Source: Oscillospiraceae bacterium (GTDB lineage Bacteria; Bacillota; Clostridia; Oscillospirales; Oscillospiraceae). Taken from it: a DNA stretch of 50,049 nucleotides. A program made the translations under genes and the position numbers. The notes beneath the pieces were generated by a model that searched no databases, was not told the DNA's origin, and worked only from the letters and a program-made list of their open reading frames with translations. Position 1 is the stretch's first letter. Every line of letters starts with the position of its first letter. The stretch covers positions 1-50,049 of the forward strand of contig CADAUZ010000013.1 in assembly GCA_902791215.1 (NCBI GenBank), in the 5' to 3' direction. Shown here piece by piece: positions 33,134 to 41,770 of this stretch.

Positions 33134-34526
33134 TATGAGACTGACCAAGAACGAAATGCCCGAGCAGGACCCCATCGTCCGTACCGGTAATTTCGACGAA
33201 GTGGCCCTGGGCTACACCCCGGAGATGGCCATTGACGAGGCCAAGCGCTGCCTCAACTGCAAGAACCCCGCCTGCCGTACCGGCTGCCCCGTGGCGGTCC
33301 GCATTCCCGAGTTCATCGCCAAGGTTGCCGAGGGCGAGTTTGAAGCCGCCTACGACATCATCACTTCCACAAACTCCCTGCCCGCCGTCTGCGGTCGTGT
33401 GTGTCCCCAGGAAAAGCAGTGCGAAAGCAAGTGCGTCCGCGGCCTGAAGGGCGAGTCCGTCGGCATCGGCAGACTCGAGCGCTTTGTGGCAGACTACCAC
33501 ATGGCCCAGCAGGAGAAGCTCGAGAAGGTCGAGGTCGAAGTTCCCGCCTCCAACGGCCACCGCATCGCGATCGTCGGTTCCGGCCCTGCGGGCCTGACCT
33601 GCGCGGGCGACCTGAGAAAGATGGGCTACGACGTGACCATCTTCGAGGCGCTGCACAAGTCCGGCGGCGTGCTGGTTTACGGCATCCCGCAGTTCAGACT
33701 TCCCAAGGAGATCGTGGCCAAGGAGATCGAGAACCTCAAGGCCATGGGCGTGAAGATCGTCAACAACGCCATCATCGGCAAGTCCGAGACCGTGGACGAG
33801 CTCTTCCAGGACGGCTTCGAGGCCGTGTTCATCGGCTCCGGCGCGGGCCTGCCCCAGTTCCTGCACATCCCCGGCGAGAACCTGCTGGGCGTCTACACCG
33901 CCAATGAGCTGCTGACCCGCGTCAACCTCATGAAGGCCTACCGCGACGATTACGATACCCCCATCAAGCATTTCCACCGTGTCGCCGTCGTCGGCGCGGG
34001 CAACGTCGCCATGGACGCCGCCCGTGTTGCCAAGCGTCTCGGCGCGGAGCATGTCTACATCTGCTACCGCCGCGGCCGCGACGAGCTGCCCGCCCGTCTG
34101 GAAGAGGTCGAGCATGCCGAGGCCGAGGGGATCGAGTTCAATCTGCTCAATAACCCGACCCGCATCCTCGCGGGCGAGGACGGCTTCGTCACCGGCATCG
34201 AGCTGCAGCGCCAGGAGCTGGGCGAGCCCGACGAGAAGGGCCGCCGTTCTCCCGTCCCCGTGAAGGGCAGCGAGTGGGTCCTGGATGTGGACACCGTCAT
34301 CATCGCCATCGGCACCAGCCCCAACCCCCTCATCCGCAACACCACCGGCGGCCTGACCTTTACCCGCAAGGGCGGCATTGAGGCCGACGAGGGCGGCGTG
34401 ACGGCCCGCGAGGGCGTCTTCGCCGGCGGCGACGCCGTCACCGGCGCGGCCACCGTCATCCTGGCCATGGGTGCCGGCAAGGCGGGCGCCGTCTCCATCG
34501 ACAACTATATCAAGAGCAAGCAATAA
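33126..34526 (+). CDS. nfnB: NfnB / glutamate synthase small-subunit-like NADPH oxidoreductase
   Basis: A 466-residue protein. N-terminal cysteines for two 4Fe-4S clusters (CLNCKNPACRTGCPV, CGRVCPQEKQCESKC) precede the FAD motif IVGSGPAGLTCAGDL, the NADPH motif VVGAGNVAMDAAR and a GGDAVTGAATVILAMGAGK closing FAD segment. Next to NfnA, it is the bifurcating large subunit rather than GltD of glutamate synthase. AGGAAAGAGAA lies before the ATG inside the nfnA tail. Confidence 0.92.
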   Translation: MANMRLTKNEMPEQDPIVRTGNFDEVALGYTPEMAIDEAKRCLNCKNPACRTGCPVAVRIPEFIAKVAEGEFEAAYDIITSTNSLPAVCGRVCPQEKQCESKCVRGLKGESVGIGRLERFVADYHMAQQEKLEKVEVEVPASNGHRIAIVGSGPAGLTCAGDLRKMGYDVTIFEALHKSGGVLVYGIPQFRLPKEIVAKEIENLKAMGVKIVNNAIIGKSETVDELFQDGFEAVFIGSGAGLPQFLHIPGENLLGVYTANELLTRVNLMKAYRDDYDTPIKHFHRVAVVGAGNVAMDAARVAKRLGAEHVYICYRRGRDELPARLEEVEHAEAEGIEFNLLNNPTRILAGEDGFVTGIELQRQELGEPDEKGRRSPVPVKGSEWVLDVDTVIIAIGTSPNPLIRNTTGGLTFTRKGGIEADEGGVTAREGVFAGGDAVTGAATVILAMGAGKAGAVSIDNYIKSKQ

Positions 34527-34541
34527 TCCTGAAAAACACCG

Positions 34542-34575
34542 AACCCGGCAGAGCACACGCCCTGCCGGGTTTTCT
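34542..34575 (+). terminator. Terminator after nfnAB
   Basis: AACCCGGCAG/CTGCCGGGTT, a perfect 10-bp stem followed by TTCTT. The next gene starts 16 nt later. Confidence 0.85.
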
Positions 34576-34591
34576 TGCAGAGGAGATTTCC

Positions 34592-35047
34592 ATGGACTAT
34601 GAGATCGACATCAATACCGTTATCGACATCTTTACGGAACTGGTCGACCGCTTCGACGAAGAGGAACCCGATCTGAACGCACTCAACGAATACGAGCGGA
34701 CGATCTTTGTAACACAGACCCTTGAGAGCGAAGTCAACAACGGAGGCTTTATACAGTTTTTCGACAACGCAGGCGGCGCTCTTGCCGATGAGATCGTCCC
34801 GGCCTTCAAGCACATCGGGGCGAAAAAAACCGCGGCGATTTGCCAAAAAGCACTTCAGGCCCTTGGACAGGAGCTTCCCAAAGACTGGGAAGAGCGGCGC
34901 GCGTTGCTGGATAGAATTGTCGATGACCGCGTCGGTGAGCTTCTGGAAGCATGCGACGATGCCTTCTATGAATATCCCGACGATCTGGAGGCTTTGAATG
35001 TGGCTTACATGAGAAAAAACGCAGAGCATTTCGATCTGATGATATAA
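34592..35047 (+). CDS. DUF4375 (DMP19-like) protein
   Basis: A 151-residue acidic, helical protein with the DUF4375 signature SEVNNGGFIQFFDN (about 46-59) followed by a conserved leucine-rich helix and a DDAFYEYPDDLEAL tail. The family includes the Neisseria DNA-mimic DMP19 and many proteins found near toxins or in small accessory islands. Function is unknown here. AGAGGAG lies 8 nt upstream of the ATG. It stands alone between the nfnAB terminator and a Sel1 gene. Confidence 0.75.
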   Translation: MDYEIDINTVIDIFTELVDRFDEEEPDLNALNEYERTIFVTQTLESEVNNGGFIQFFDNAGGALADEIVPAFKHIGAKKTAAICQKALQALGQELPKDWEERRALLDRIVDDRVGELLEACDDAFYEYPDDLEALNVAYMRKNAEHFDLMI

Positions 35048-35131
35048 CAACGGCCCAAAATGCTGCGCCGTAGTTCCGTTGAGCGGGCAGAATTTCGACT
35101 TGCCATGTAAGCTGTGATACACAGGGTTTCA

Positions 35132-35160
35132 TTGACAATAACCACAGAGCGCGGTATACT
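35132..35160 (+). promoter_or_regulatory. Promoter of the Sel1-repeat gene
   Basis: TTGACA and TATACT with a 17-bp spacer, about 69 nt before the ATG. Confidence 0.75.
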
Positions 35161-35228
35161 TTATAATGGATCTGAAAACACGGCGCGGGGCATCGCAGCC
35201 CCACAAAGAACAATGAGGAGGAAAAGAC

Positions 35229-37133
35229 ATGAAAAAACTTGCGGCATTGCTTCTGATGCTGGTCCTGCTGGGCACACTGACTGTCTGTGCCTTCGCTGCA
35301 GATGAGGATGCAGACAGCCTGATCAAAGACGGACAGAACAGCTTTTATGCCCGCGGTGGGGAACCTTACGATGCCGAGCGCGCGCAGAGCCTGTTTCAGA
35401 AGGCCGCCGATCTTGGCAGCGGCGAGGCCTACTGGTATTTGGGTGAGCTCATCATGCGAAGCGCGGAGGATGATCGCTTCGACAGAGCAATGGAGTATTA
35501 CAAGAAGGCGGCCGAACTCGGCTGTGACCTGGGCCTTCTGGGTCAGGGCAGTCTGTATGAGAACGGCCAGGGCGTTACCCGTGATCTGGATCGTGCAAGA
35601 GAACTGTATCTGAAAGCGTTGGAGGACGGTCTGACGGAGGCAAACTCCGCCATGGGTGATCTGTACTATACGGGCCGCGCGGTCAGGAGAGATTTCCGGA
35701 AGGCGTTGGATTATTACAAAGCTGCGCTTGAAAGCGAAGAACCCGGTTACGCTGCAGATGCCTGCACCCGCATGGGACGTGTATACGCAAGCAACAAGGA
35801 CGAGACCGTCAAGGACTATGACGATGCCAGGGATTGGTTTGAAAAGGCTGCGGATAAAAAGAGCTCCTGGGCAAATGTGTGCCTGGGCGAACTGTACTAT
35901 ATGGGTCACGGCGTGAGCAAGGACTTCGAGACGGCCAAGAGCTATTTTGAGCGGGCAGCCAAGATGGGCAACCCCAATGCAAACTTCTACCTGGGACAGC
36001 TTTATGAAAATGGCCGCGGCGTTGAGCAGAACTACCAGAAGGCCCGCGAATGGTACCGCAAGGGCGTAGTGCTGGGCGATATGGACTGTATGCGCGCTAT
36101 GGGCTGGCTGTGCGAAGCCGGTCATGGAATAGATCAGAGCTACCCCAAGGCCCGTGAGTGGTACTCCAGAGCCGTCAAGAGCGGACTGAGCGATGCGCTG
36201 ATTGATATCGGCATGCTTTACGCCAACGGCTATGGCGTAGATCGTGATTACGGCACCGCCATGGATTATTATACCGAGGCCGCCGAGGCTGGCAGCGGTG
36301 AAGCTATGTGCAAGATCGGTGACCTCTACTTCAACGGTCAAGGCGTCGAGCAGAATTACAAAAAGGCTATGGAGTGGTACCAGAACGCCGAGAACGAAAA
36401 AGAGGCCGACGCGTTTTATATGATCGGCGTGCTCTATGCCAACGGCTATGGCGTGGACCAGGATTATGAGCAGGCTGTCAAGTGGTATACCAAGGCTGCA
36501 AACGAGGGCCACGGCATGGCTATGAACAACCTGGGTGTCATGTACAACCGTGGTGACGGCGTTCTGCAGAGCCGGGACAAAACGATCGAATGGTTCAAGA
36601 AGGCGGCGGATGTGGGCTGCTCCCAGGCAATGCTGAACCTGGGCTCCATCTATTTTGACGGCATTGATGTACCGCAGGATTATCCTCTGGCGCTCGAATG
36701 GTATACCAAAGCAGCCGATGCCGGCAACGGCACGGCCATGTGGCGCATCGGCAACATGTTCCTTAACGGTGAGGGCGTGAACAAGAACTACGCTGTTGCC
36801 CGTGATTGGTACCAGAGAGCGGCGGAGGCCGGGGAAAGCCGGGCCATGTATAAGATGGGCGATCTGTATTACTACAGCTACGGTGTGAACAAGGATCTGG
36901 AGCGCGCGCTCAACTGGTACACCAAGTCTGCGGAAGCCGGCAATGCACATGGCATGTTTATGGTTGCACAGATGTATGAGTACGGCCAGGGCCTTCCCAA
37001 CAACATGCCCAGCCTTGCCACTGCCAAGGAATGGTACCGCAAAGCACTGGCGGCGGCTGATCCGAGTGAAAAGGATTATCAGGACTTTATCCACAATATA
37101 GAAAACCAGATGAATCAGTCCAAGTTCAACTGA
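35229..37133 (+). CDS. Secreted Sel1-repeat protein
   Basis: A 634-residue protein. A signal peptide (1-23, ending CAFA-AD) is followed by about 16 tandem 36-residue Sel1-like repeats filling the rest; the repeat unit reads A..WY.KAAEAG...AM..LG.LY.NG.GV..DY. Sel1 solenoids are protein-protein scaffolds; extracellular ones often bind host or cell-wall proteins. There is no LPxTG or lipobox, so it is released or held by other means. AGGAGG is present before the ATG. No enzyme domain is seen. Confidence 0.88.
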   Translation: MKKLAALLLMLVLLGTLTVCAFAADEDADSLIKDGQNSFYARGGEPYDAERAQSLFQKAADLGSGEAYWYLGELIMRSAEDDRFDRAMEYYKKAAELGCDLGLLGQGSLYENGQGVTRDLDRARELYLKALEDGLTEANSAMGDLYYTGRAVRRDFRKALDYYKAALESEEPGYAADACTRMGRVYASNKDETVKDYDDARDWFEKAADKKSSWANVCLGELYYMGHGVSKDFETAKSYFERAAKMGNPNANFYLGQLYENGRGVEQNYQKAREWYRKGVVLGDMDCMRAMGWLCEAGHGIDQSYPKAREWYSRAVKSGLSDALIDIGMLYANGYGVDRDYGTAMDYYTEAAEAGSGEAMCKIGDLYFNGQGVEQNYKKAMEWYQNAENEKEADAFYMIGVLYANGYGVDQDYEQAVKWYTKAANEGHGMAMNNLGVMYNRGDGVLQSRDKTIEWFKKAADVGCSQAMLNLGSIYFDGIDVPQDYPLALEWYTKAADAGNGTAMWRIGNMFLNGEGVNKNYAVARDWYQRAAEAGESRAMYKMGDLYYYSYGVNKDLERALNWYTKSAEAGNAHGMFMVAQMYEYGQGLPNNMPSLATAKEWYRKALAAADPSEKDYQDFIHNIENQMNQSKFN

Positions 37134-37176
37134 TGCATCCGCGCCCCGAAGGGACGCAAAATCCGGTCATGCACAG

Positions 37177-37213
37177 ATCCCGGACAAATACGATGAGCGT
37201 ATTTGTCCGGGAT
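37177..37213. terminator. Terminator between the Sel1 gene and clpC
   Basis: ATCCCGGACAAATACG pairs perfectly with CGTATTTGTCCGGGAT (16 bp, 5-nt loop) and T-rich DNA follows. Confidence 0.85.
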
Positions 37214-37223
37214 TTCTGTATTG

Positions 37224-39485
37224 CTATGGAAGCTGATTTTTCACAAGCTCGATCCCGTCGCCCTCGCATACGGCGGTAACGGCGGTGCCGGGGCGGAGGG
37301 AGCCTTCCAACAGCAATTGCGCGGCCTGGTCCACGATCTCGCGGCGGATGGTGCGGCGCAGGGGGCGGGCCCCGCTGTGCTCGCTCCGGCCCATTTCGGC
37401 GAGGCGGCGGGCCGCCTCCTCGGGTACGATGAGGCGCAGGCCGAGATTTTCAAAGCGCTGTTCCACTTCCTTCAGGAGTCTGCGTGTGATGGCCAGCATG
37501 TCGCCCTCGTCGAGGCGGCGGAAAACGATGATCTCATCCACACGGTTTAAAAACTCCGGCTTGAAGGTGGAGCGCAGTTCCTGGCGTACCTGGTCGCGCA
37601 TGACGCTCTCGCCGCCGCTGCCGCCCGCAAAGCCCAGGGGCAGGCGGCCGTCGGTGATGGCCTTGGCCCCGACATTGGAGGTCATGACCACCACGGTGTT
37701 GGAAAAGTCCACCCGCCGCCCGGTGGAGTCGGTCAGGTGCCCGTCGTCCATGATCTGTAAAAGAATGCTCCACACGTCCTCGTGGGCCTTCTCAATCTCG
37801 TCAAACAACACCACCGACCAGGGGCGGCGGCGCACCTTTTCGGTGAGCTGCCCGCCGTCTTCGTAGCCCACATAGCCCGGAGGCGAGCCGATAAGACGGC
37901 TGACCGAGTGCTTCTCCATATATTCGGACATGTCGAGGCGGATGACGGCCCCGGCGTCGCCGAAAACCGCGTCGGCCAGCGCCCGGCAGAGCTCGGTCTT
38001 GCCCACGCCCGTGGGGCCGCAGAAGAGGAAGGAGCCGATGGGCCGGGAGGGATCCTTGAGCCCCACGCGCCCCCGACGGATCGCCCGCGCCACGGCGGAC
38101 ACCGCCTCATCCTGGCCGACGATGCGCTCCTTGAGCCGATCCTCCAAAGCAATCAGACGCTCACTTTCACTTTCGGAAAGTCCCGTCACCGGGATGCCGG
38201 TCCAGACGGAGAGTACCTTTGCCACGTCTGCCTGCGTCACATTTGCCCCGCCCTGCACCCGCACGGCGGCCCCGGCCTCGTCCAAAAGGTCGATGGCCTT
38301 GTCGGGCAGAAAGCGATCGTTGATATAGCGCACGGAGAGGGAGCAGGCGGCCTCCATGGAGGCGTCGGAGAAGCGGACGCGGTGGTGCTTTTCCAGCGCC
38401 GGGCGCAGGGAGCGCAGCATCTCCATCGTGAGCTTCACGTCAGGCTCGCGCACCTGCACGGGCTGAAAGCGCCGCTCGAGGGCCGCGTCCTTCTCAATAT
38501 AGCGGCGGTACTCCTCGGGCGTCGTGGCCCCGATGATCTGCACCTCGCCGCGGCCCAGGGCGGGCTTTAAGATGTTGGCGGCGTCGATGGCTCCCTCTGC
38601 GCTGCCCGCGCCGACGATGGTGTGCAGCTCATCGACGAAGAGAATCACATCGCCCGCCCGGCGCACATCGCGGAGGACCGACTTGACCCGGTCCTCAAAA
38701 TCGCCCCGGTACTTGGTGCCCGCGAGCATCGCCGGGATGTCCAGGGACACGATGCGCTTGCCGCCGAGATTCGGCGGCGCTTCGCCGCGTGCCACCGCGA
38801 GGGCAAGCCCCTCCGCCACAGCGGTCTTGCCCACACCCGGCTCCCCGATGAGGACGGGATTGTTTTTGCTGCGCCGGGAGAGAATCTGGATGGTGCGGCG
38901 GATCTCGGCGCTCCTGCCCACCACGGGGTCGATGAGGCCGTTTGCGGCGCGGTCGGTCAGGTCCAGACTGTACTGGTCGAGGATGCGCGTCTCCGCGCGT
39001 CTCAGCGGCGTGCGCAGGGTCCCGGTCTGGGGGCGGCCCCGGGGGTCGGGGTTGCCGAAGACATCCATGATGGCAGTGCAGACGTTGTTGAGGTCCACCC
39101 CCGCCCCGCGCAGGGCCCGCACCGCGCCGCACTCGTCCAGACGCAGAAGACCCAGCAGCAGGTGCTCTGTGCCGATGCAGCCGTGGCGCAGGGCCTGGGC
39201 CTCTTTTGCTGCCTGCTCGAGGGCTTTGCGGGCGTTGGGCGTCAGCCCCAGCCCCGGCGCGCCGGGGCAGCCCAGGCCGGATTCCCTGGCGATCACGCGG
39301 CGAAGGTGCTCACGCTCCAGCCCCTCGCGCCGGAGGATATGCGCGCCGAGACCGTCCTGCTCCTCCAGAATGCCGAGCAGCAGGTGCTCGGTGCCGATGT
39401 AGGCGTGGCCCAGCTCACCGGCGGCGGCACGCGCGGCCTCAATGGCGATCTCGGCCCGCTGGGTAAATTTTTCGTTGCTTCTCAC
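37224..39485 (-). CDS. clpC: ClpC-type AAA+ unfoldase lacking the M-domain
   Basis: A 753-residue class I Hsp100 protein. Two Clp_N repeats (about 1-145) precede AAA-1 with Walker A GEPGVGKT (214-221) and Walker B LFVDE (about 282-286), then AAA-2 with GPTGVGKT (490-497) and LFDEIEKAH. A ClpP-docking LGF is near 617. The coiled-coil middle (UVR/M) domain that normally sits between IDLLDEAG and VSVWTGIPV is replaced by about 20 residues, which explains its shortness against the usual 810. The GTG start at 39485 follows GGGAGG. ctsR and mcsAB are absent nearby. Confidence 0.9.
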   Translation of the reverse strand: MRSNEKFTQRAEIAIEAARAAAGELGHAYIGTEHLLLGILEEQDGLGAHILRREGLEREHLRRVIARESGLGCPGAPGLGLTPNARKALEQAAKEAQALRHGCIGTEHLLLGLLRLDECGAVRALRGAGVDLNNVCTAIMDVFGNPDPRGRPQTGTLRTPLRRAETRILDQYSLDLTDRAANGLIDPVVGRSAEIRRTIQILSRRSKNNPVLIGEPGVGKTAVAEGLALAVARGEAPPNLGGKRIVSLDIPAMLAGTKYRGDFEDRVKSVLRDVRRAGDVILFVDELHTIVGAGSAEGAIDAANILKPALGRGEVQIIGATTPEEYRRYIEKDAALERRFQPVQVREPDVKLTMEMLRSLRPALEKHHRVRFSDASMEAACSLSVRYINDRFLPDKAIDLLDEAGAAVRVQGGANVTQADVAKVLSVWTGIPVTGLSESESERLIALEDRLKERIVGQDEAVSAVARAIRRGRVGLKDPSRPIGSFLFCGPTGVGKTELCRALADAVFGDAGAVIRLDMSEYMEKHSVSRLIGSPPGYVGYEDGGQLTEKVRRRPWSVVLFDEIEKAHEDVWSILLQIMDDGHLTDSTGRRVDFSNTVVVMTSNVGAKAITDGRLPLGFAGGSGGESVMRDQVRQELRSTFKPEFLNRVDEIIVFRRLDEGDMLAITRRLLKEVEQRFENLGLRLIVPEEAARRLAEMGRSEHSGARPLRRTIRREIVDQAAQLLLEGSLRPGTAVTAVCEGDGIELVKNQLP

Positions 39486-39617
39486 AGGGCTTCCCTCCCT
39501 TGGTATAACAAATCCATTATCCCCCGCACATGCCGCCGAAAGGGGCGAAACGCGGGGAGCAGAGAAAGTATCGCCAAAACCGAACCAAAATATAGGCGCG
39601 AAATTCATGATTTGTAA

Positions 39618-39645
39618 TTGATTTTTGGAAGAGTTGTGTTACAAT
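39618..39645 (+). promoter_or_regulatory. Ferredoxin promoter
   Basis: TTGATT and TACAAT with a 16-bp spacer, about 42 nt before the ATG. Confidence 0.65.
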
Positions 39646-39687
39646 GTGCTTAGACCGAAAGGTCAATCTACATACGGAGGTAACATC

Positions 39688-39858
39688 ATGGCTTTTGTTA
39701 TCACTGACGAGTGCCTGTCCTGCGGTTCCTGCGCAGCACAGTGTCCTGCCGAAGCGATCGATATGGGCGATCTGCACTACGAGATCAACCCCGACAAGTG
39801 CCTGGAGTGCGGCGCATGCGCTGCCCAGTGCCCCGCCGAGGCGATCGTTCAGGAGTAA
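39688..39858 (+). CDS. fdx: 2[4Fe-4S] clostridial-type ferredoxin
   Basis: A 56-residue electron carrier with two symmetric CxxCxxCxxxCP motifs (CLSCGSCAAQCP and CLECGACAAQCP). It is short and acidic like clostridial ferredoxins and is a likely partner of NfnAB and of the dehydratase activase. GGAGG stands 7 nt before the ATG. It is monocistronic, with its own promoter and strong terminator. Confidence 0.97.
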   Translation: MAFVITDECLSCGSCAAQCPAEAIDMGDLHYEINPDKCLECGACAAQCPAEAIVQE

Positions 39859-39870
39859 TCCTGAGACACG

Positions 39871-39899
39871 AAAAGGGACGAGAAATCGTCCCTTTTTTT
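39871..39899 (+). terminator. Ferredoxin terminator
   Basis: AAAAGGGACGA/TCGTCCCTTTT, a perfect 11-bp stem with GAAA tetraloop and a T tract. Confidence 0.92.
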
Positions 39900-39939
39900 A
39901 ATGCAATTGCGAACAAGACACAAGGAAAGGATTGGCGCT

Positions 39940-40665
39940 ATGTCCACACCCGAGATCCTCTGGCCCGGCGGGCCGCGCTTTATCCAGGCGAAACATTTTC
40001 GCCTCGGGACCGACTGCGTGCTGCTGGCGGACTTTGTGAACACCGCCGGGGCAAAGCGCGGCATCGAGCTCGGCTGCGCGTCCGGGGCGGCGATGCTGCT
40101 GCTCCTTGAACGTTCACCAGGACTGCACATGACCGGGCTCGAAATCGTGTCCGAGGCGGCTTCCCTTGCCCGGGAGAACATGGTGCTCAACGACCTGACC
40201 GAGCGCAGCGAGATCGTCACCGGCGACATCCGCAATCACCGCGTCCTCTTTCGCGCGGGGAGCTTTGACCTGCTGGTGTGCAACCCGCCTTATTTCCCCC
40301 AGGGCAGCGGCGCTCTGCCGCAGGATGCCGACCGCGCCGCTGCGAGAAGCGAGATACTGTGCACACTGCAGGAGCTCTGTGCCGCTGCCGCCTTTCTGCT
40401 GCAGACCGGTGGGCGGGCAAGCTTCGTCCACCGGCCCGAGCGCTTATCCGAGCTGCTGGTGTGCCTCACGGCGGCGGGACTCGAGCCGAAGCGCCTGCGT
40501 CTTGTGTGCAGGGACGCGCAGACTGCCCCGAGCCTTGTGCTGGTGGAGGCACGCCGCGGCGGCAAACCCGGCCTCACCATCGAGCCGTCCCTGTACCTCC
40601 AAAATACTGACGGCGGCGAGAGTGATGAATATAAGCGCATTTACCATAAATGCCTGTCATCCTGA
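39940..40665 (+). CDS. trmN6: tRNA1(Val) (adenine-37-N6)-methyltransferase-like
   Basis: A 241-residue SAM-dependent methyltransferase. Motif I is IELGCASGAAMLLL, the acidic GLEIV follows, and the N6-adenine/amino-methyltransferase CNPPYF is near residue 120. It matches the TrmN6/YfiC group that modifies A37 of tRNA-Val; other NPPY enzymes are possible. AAAGGA lies 8 nt before the ATG. The last residues (CLSS) and stop codon are encoded by the palindromic repeat at 40656-40733. Confidence 0.82.
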   Translation: MSTPEILWPGGPRFIQAKHFRLGTDCVLLADFVNTAGAKRGIELGCASGAAMLLLLERSPGLHMTGLEIVSEAASLARENMVLNDLTERSEIVTGDIRNHRVLFRAGSFDLLVCNPPYFPQGSGALPQDADRAAARSEILCTLQELCAAAAFLLQTGGRASFVHRPERLSELLVCLTAAGLEPKRLRLVCRDAQTAPSLVLVEARRGGKPGLTIEPSLYLQNTDGGESDEYKRIYHKCLSS

Positions 40666-40733
40666 GCGCGAGCGAAGGATCTTCTGTGCCCACGTGTATT
40701 CAGAGAAAGATTCTTCGCTGCGCTCAGAATGAC
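40656..40733. repeat. Palindromic repeat C, copy 2
   Basis: A 78-bp element with terminal inverted repeats GTCATCCTGAGCGCGAGCGA and, on the other strand, GTCATTCTGAGCGCAGCGAA. It is homologous to 28004-28086. It overlaps the trmN6 stop and ends 4 nt before the SpoIID-like stop, filling the whole convergent gap. Confidence 0.85.
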
Positions 40734-40737
40734 CGGA

Positions 40738-41655
40738 TTAAGGGAGACATACAAGCTCCGTGCCGGGGTAATAGTGAGCGAGGATCTCGCGGTAATCCGC
40801 GCCGTCCATGGCCATGACGTTGGCCCCGTACTGACTCATGCCCACGCCGTGGCCGAAGCCTGTGACGGTGAAGGTGAAGACCCCGTCCGCGTAGTCAACG
40901 GTGAAGGCCGTGGAGCGGAGTTTTAATAATTCGCGCAGCTTAACGCCCGTAAAAACCTGCCCGCCGATCACAGCCGTTGACACTCTGCCGCTTTCGTCGC
41001 GCGTGATTTCTCCGAACCATTCCTCCGGCGGTGCGGTAAAGTCCGCCTCCGGGCAGACCGCAAGCAGCGTATCGCACAGATCGAAGACACCGATATCCAC
41101 CCGGCTCACAAAGCCCGGGACACTGTCGGCACTCTCGGGGCTCGACACACTCACCAGATAAGGAAGCTCGCTCCAGATCGCGCCGCAGGCCTCGGTGAAG
41201 CCCGGCGAGGAGGAGTGAAAGGCGGTGAAGGCCGCCCGGCCCGCAAACTGCAGATACTCCCCGGCCGTGGAATAAACCGCCTCCCGTATGCGCGCAGGCT
41301 TATCCGTGTCCTCCACGCTTTTCCAGGCCTGGCAGCAGTGATAGTCCGTACACACGTCCGCGTCCGTGTGCTTTCCCGAGCGCATGCAGTAGAGCGTGTA
41401 GGTACGCGCGGCGACAGCCTGGGCGCGCAGGGCCTCCGGTGCAAAATCCGCGGGCATCTCCGCCGCCACCACGCCCACCAGGTACTCCTCCAGCGGCCCG
41501 GTGACGACCATGTCTCCATGCTTTACGCGCACTTGAACGGCCTCAGCGGCAGGGGAGGGGACCGGCGGGGCAGAATACCCGCTTCGCAGCACAGCCAAAA
41601 CCGTCACGGAAACGACAACCAGCAACAACTTCACTTTCCACGTTTCACGTTTCAC
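40738..41655 (-). CDS. spoIID: SpoIID/LytB-domain protein
   Basis: A 305-residue bitopic protein. It has an N-terminal membrane anchor (KLLLVVVSVTVLAVL) and then the SpoIID/LytB peptidoglycan domain with LVGVVAAEMPADFAPEALRAQ, AVAARTYTL, CTDYHCCQAWKS, a FHSSSPG and a GFGHGVGMSQYGA signature. SpoIID is the lytic transglycosylase needed for engulfment during sporulation. Whether this is SpoIID itself or a vegetative LytB paralogue cannot be told; spoIIQ or spoIIID are not adjacent. Start is uncertain: GTG at 41655 has GGAG 10 nt upstream; a GTG 6 codons earlier is possible. Confidence 0.85.
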   Translation of the reverse strand: MKRETWKVKLLLVVVSVTVLAVLRSGYSAPPVPSPAAEAVQVRVKHGDMVVTGPLEEYLVGVVAAEMPADFAPEALRAQAVAARTYTLYCMRSGKHTDADVCTDYHCCQAWKSVEDTDKPARIREAVYSTAGEYLQFAGRAAFTAFHSSSPGFTEACGAIWSELPYLVSVSSPESADSVPGFVSRVDIGVFDLCDTLLAVCPEADFTAPPEEWFGEITRDESGRVSTAVIGGQVFTGVKLRELLKLRSTAFTVDYADGVFTFTVTGFGHGVGMSQYGANVMAMDGADYREILAHYYPGTELVCLP

Positions 41656-41690
41656 TTTCCCCAAACTCCACACTATTTAAATCCGTTTAC

Positions 41691-41719
41691 TTGACGGAAC
41701 GCCATAAAGGGGATATAAT
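41691..41719 (+). promoter_or_regulatory. Promoter of the 276-residue membrane protein
   Basis: TTGACG and TATAAT, 17-bp spacer. Confidence 0.7.
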
Positions 41720-41770
41720 TGCACAGCTGCAAGTGCTGCACAATCATTTTATGGAATCGAGATACGGCTT

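Noticed and set aside
34806-37094. A 762-codon minus-strand frame over the Sel1 gene
   Set aside because: Repeated hydrophobic composition follows the antisense of the 36-residue repeats; no start signal.
35229-37133. Repeated DNA of the Sel1 gene as a satellite array
   Set aside because: Repeat units are 36-codon protein repeats with diverged DNA.
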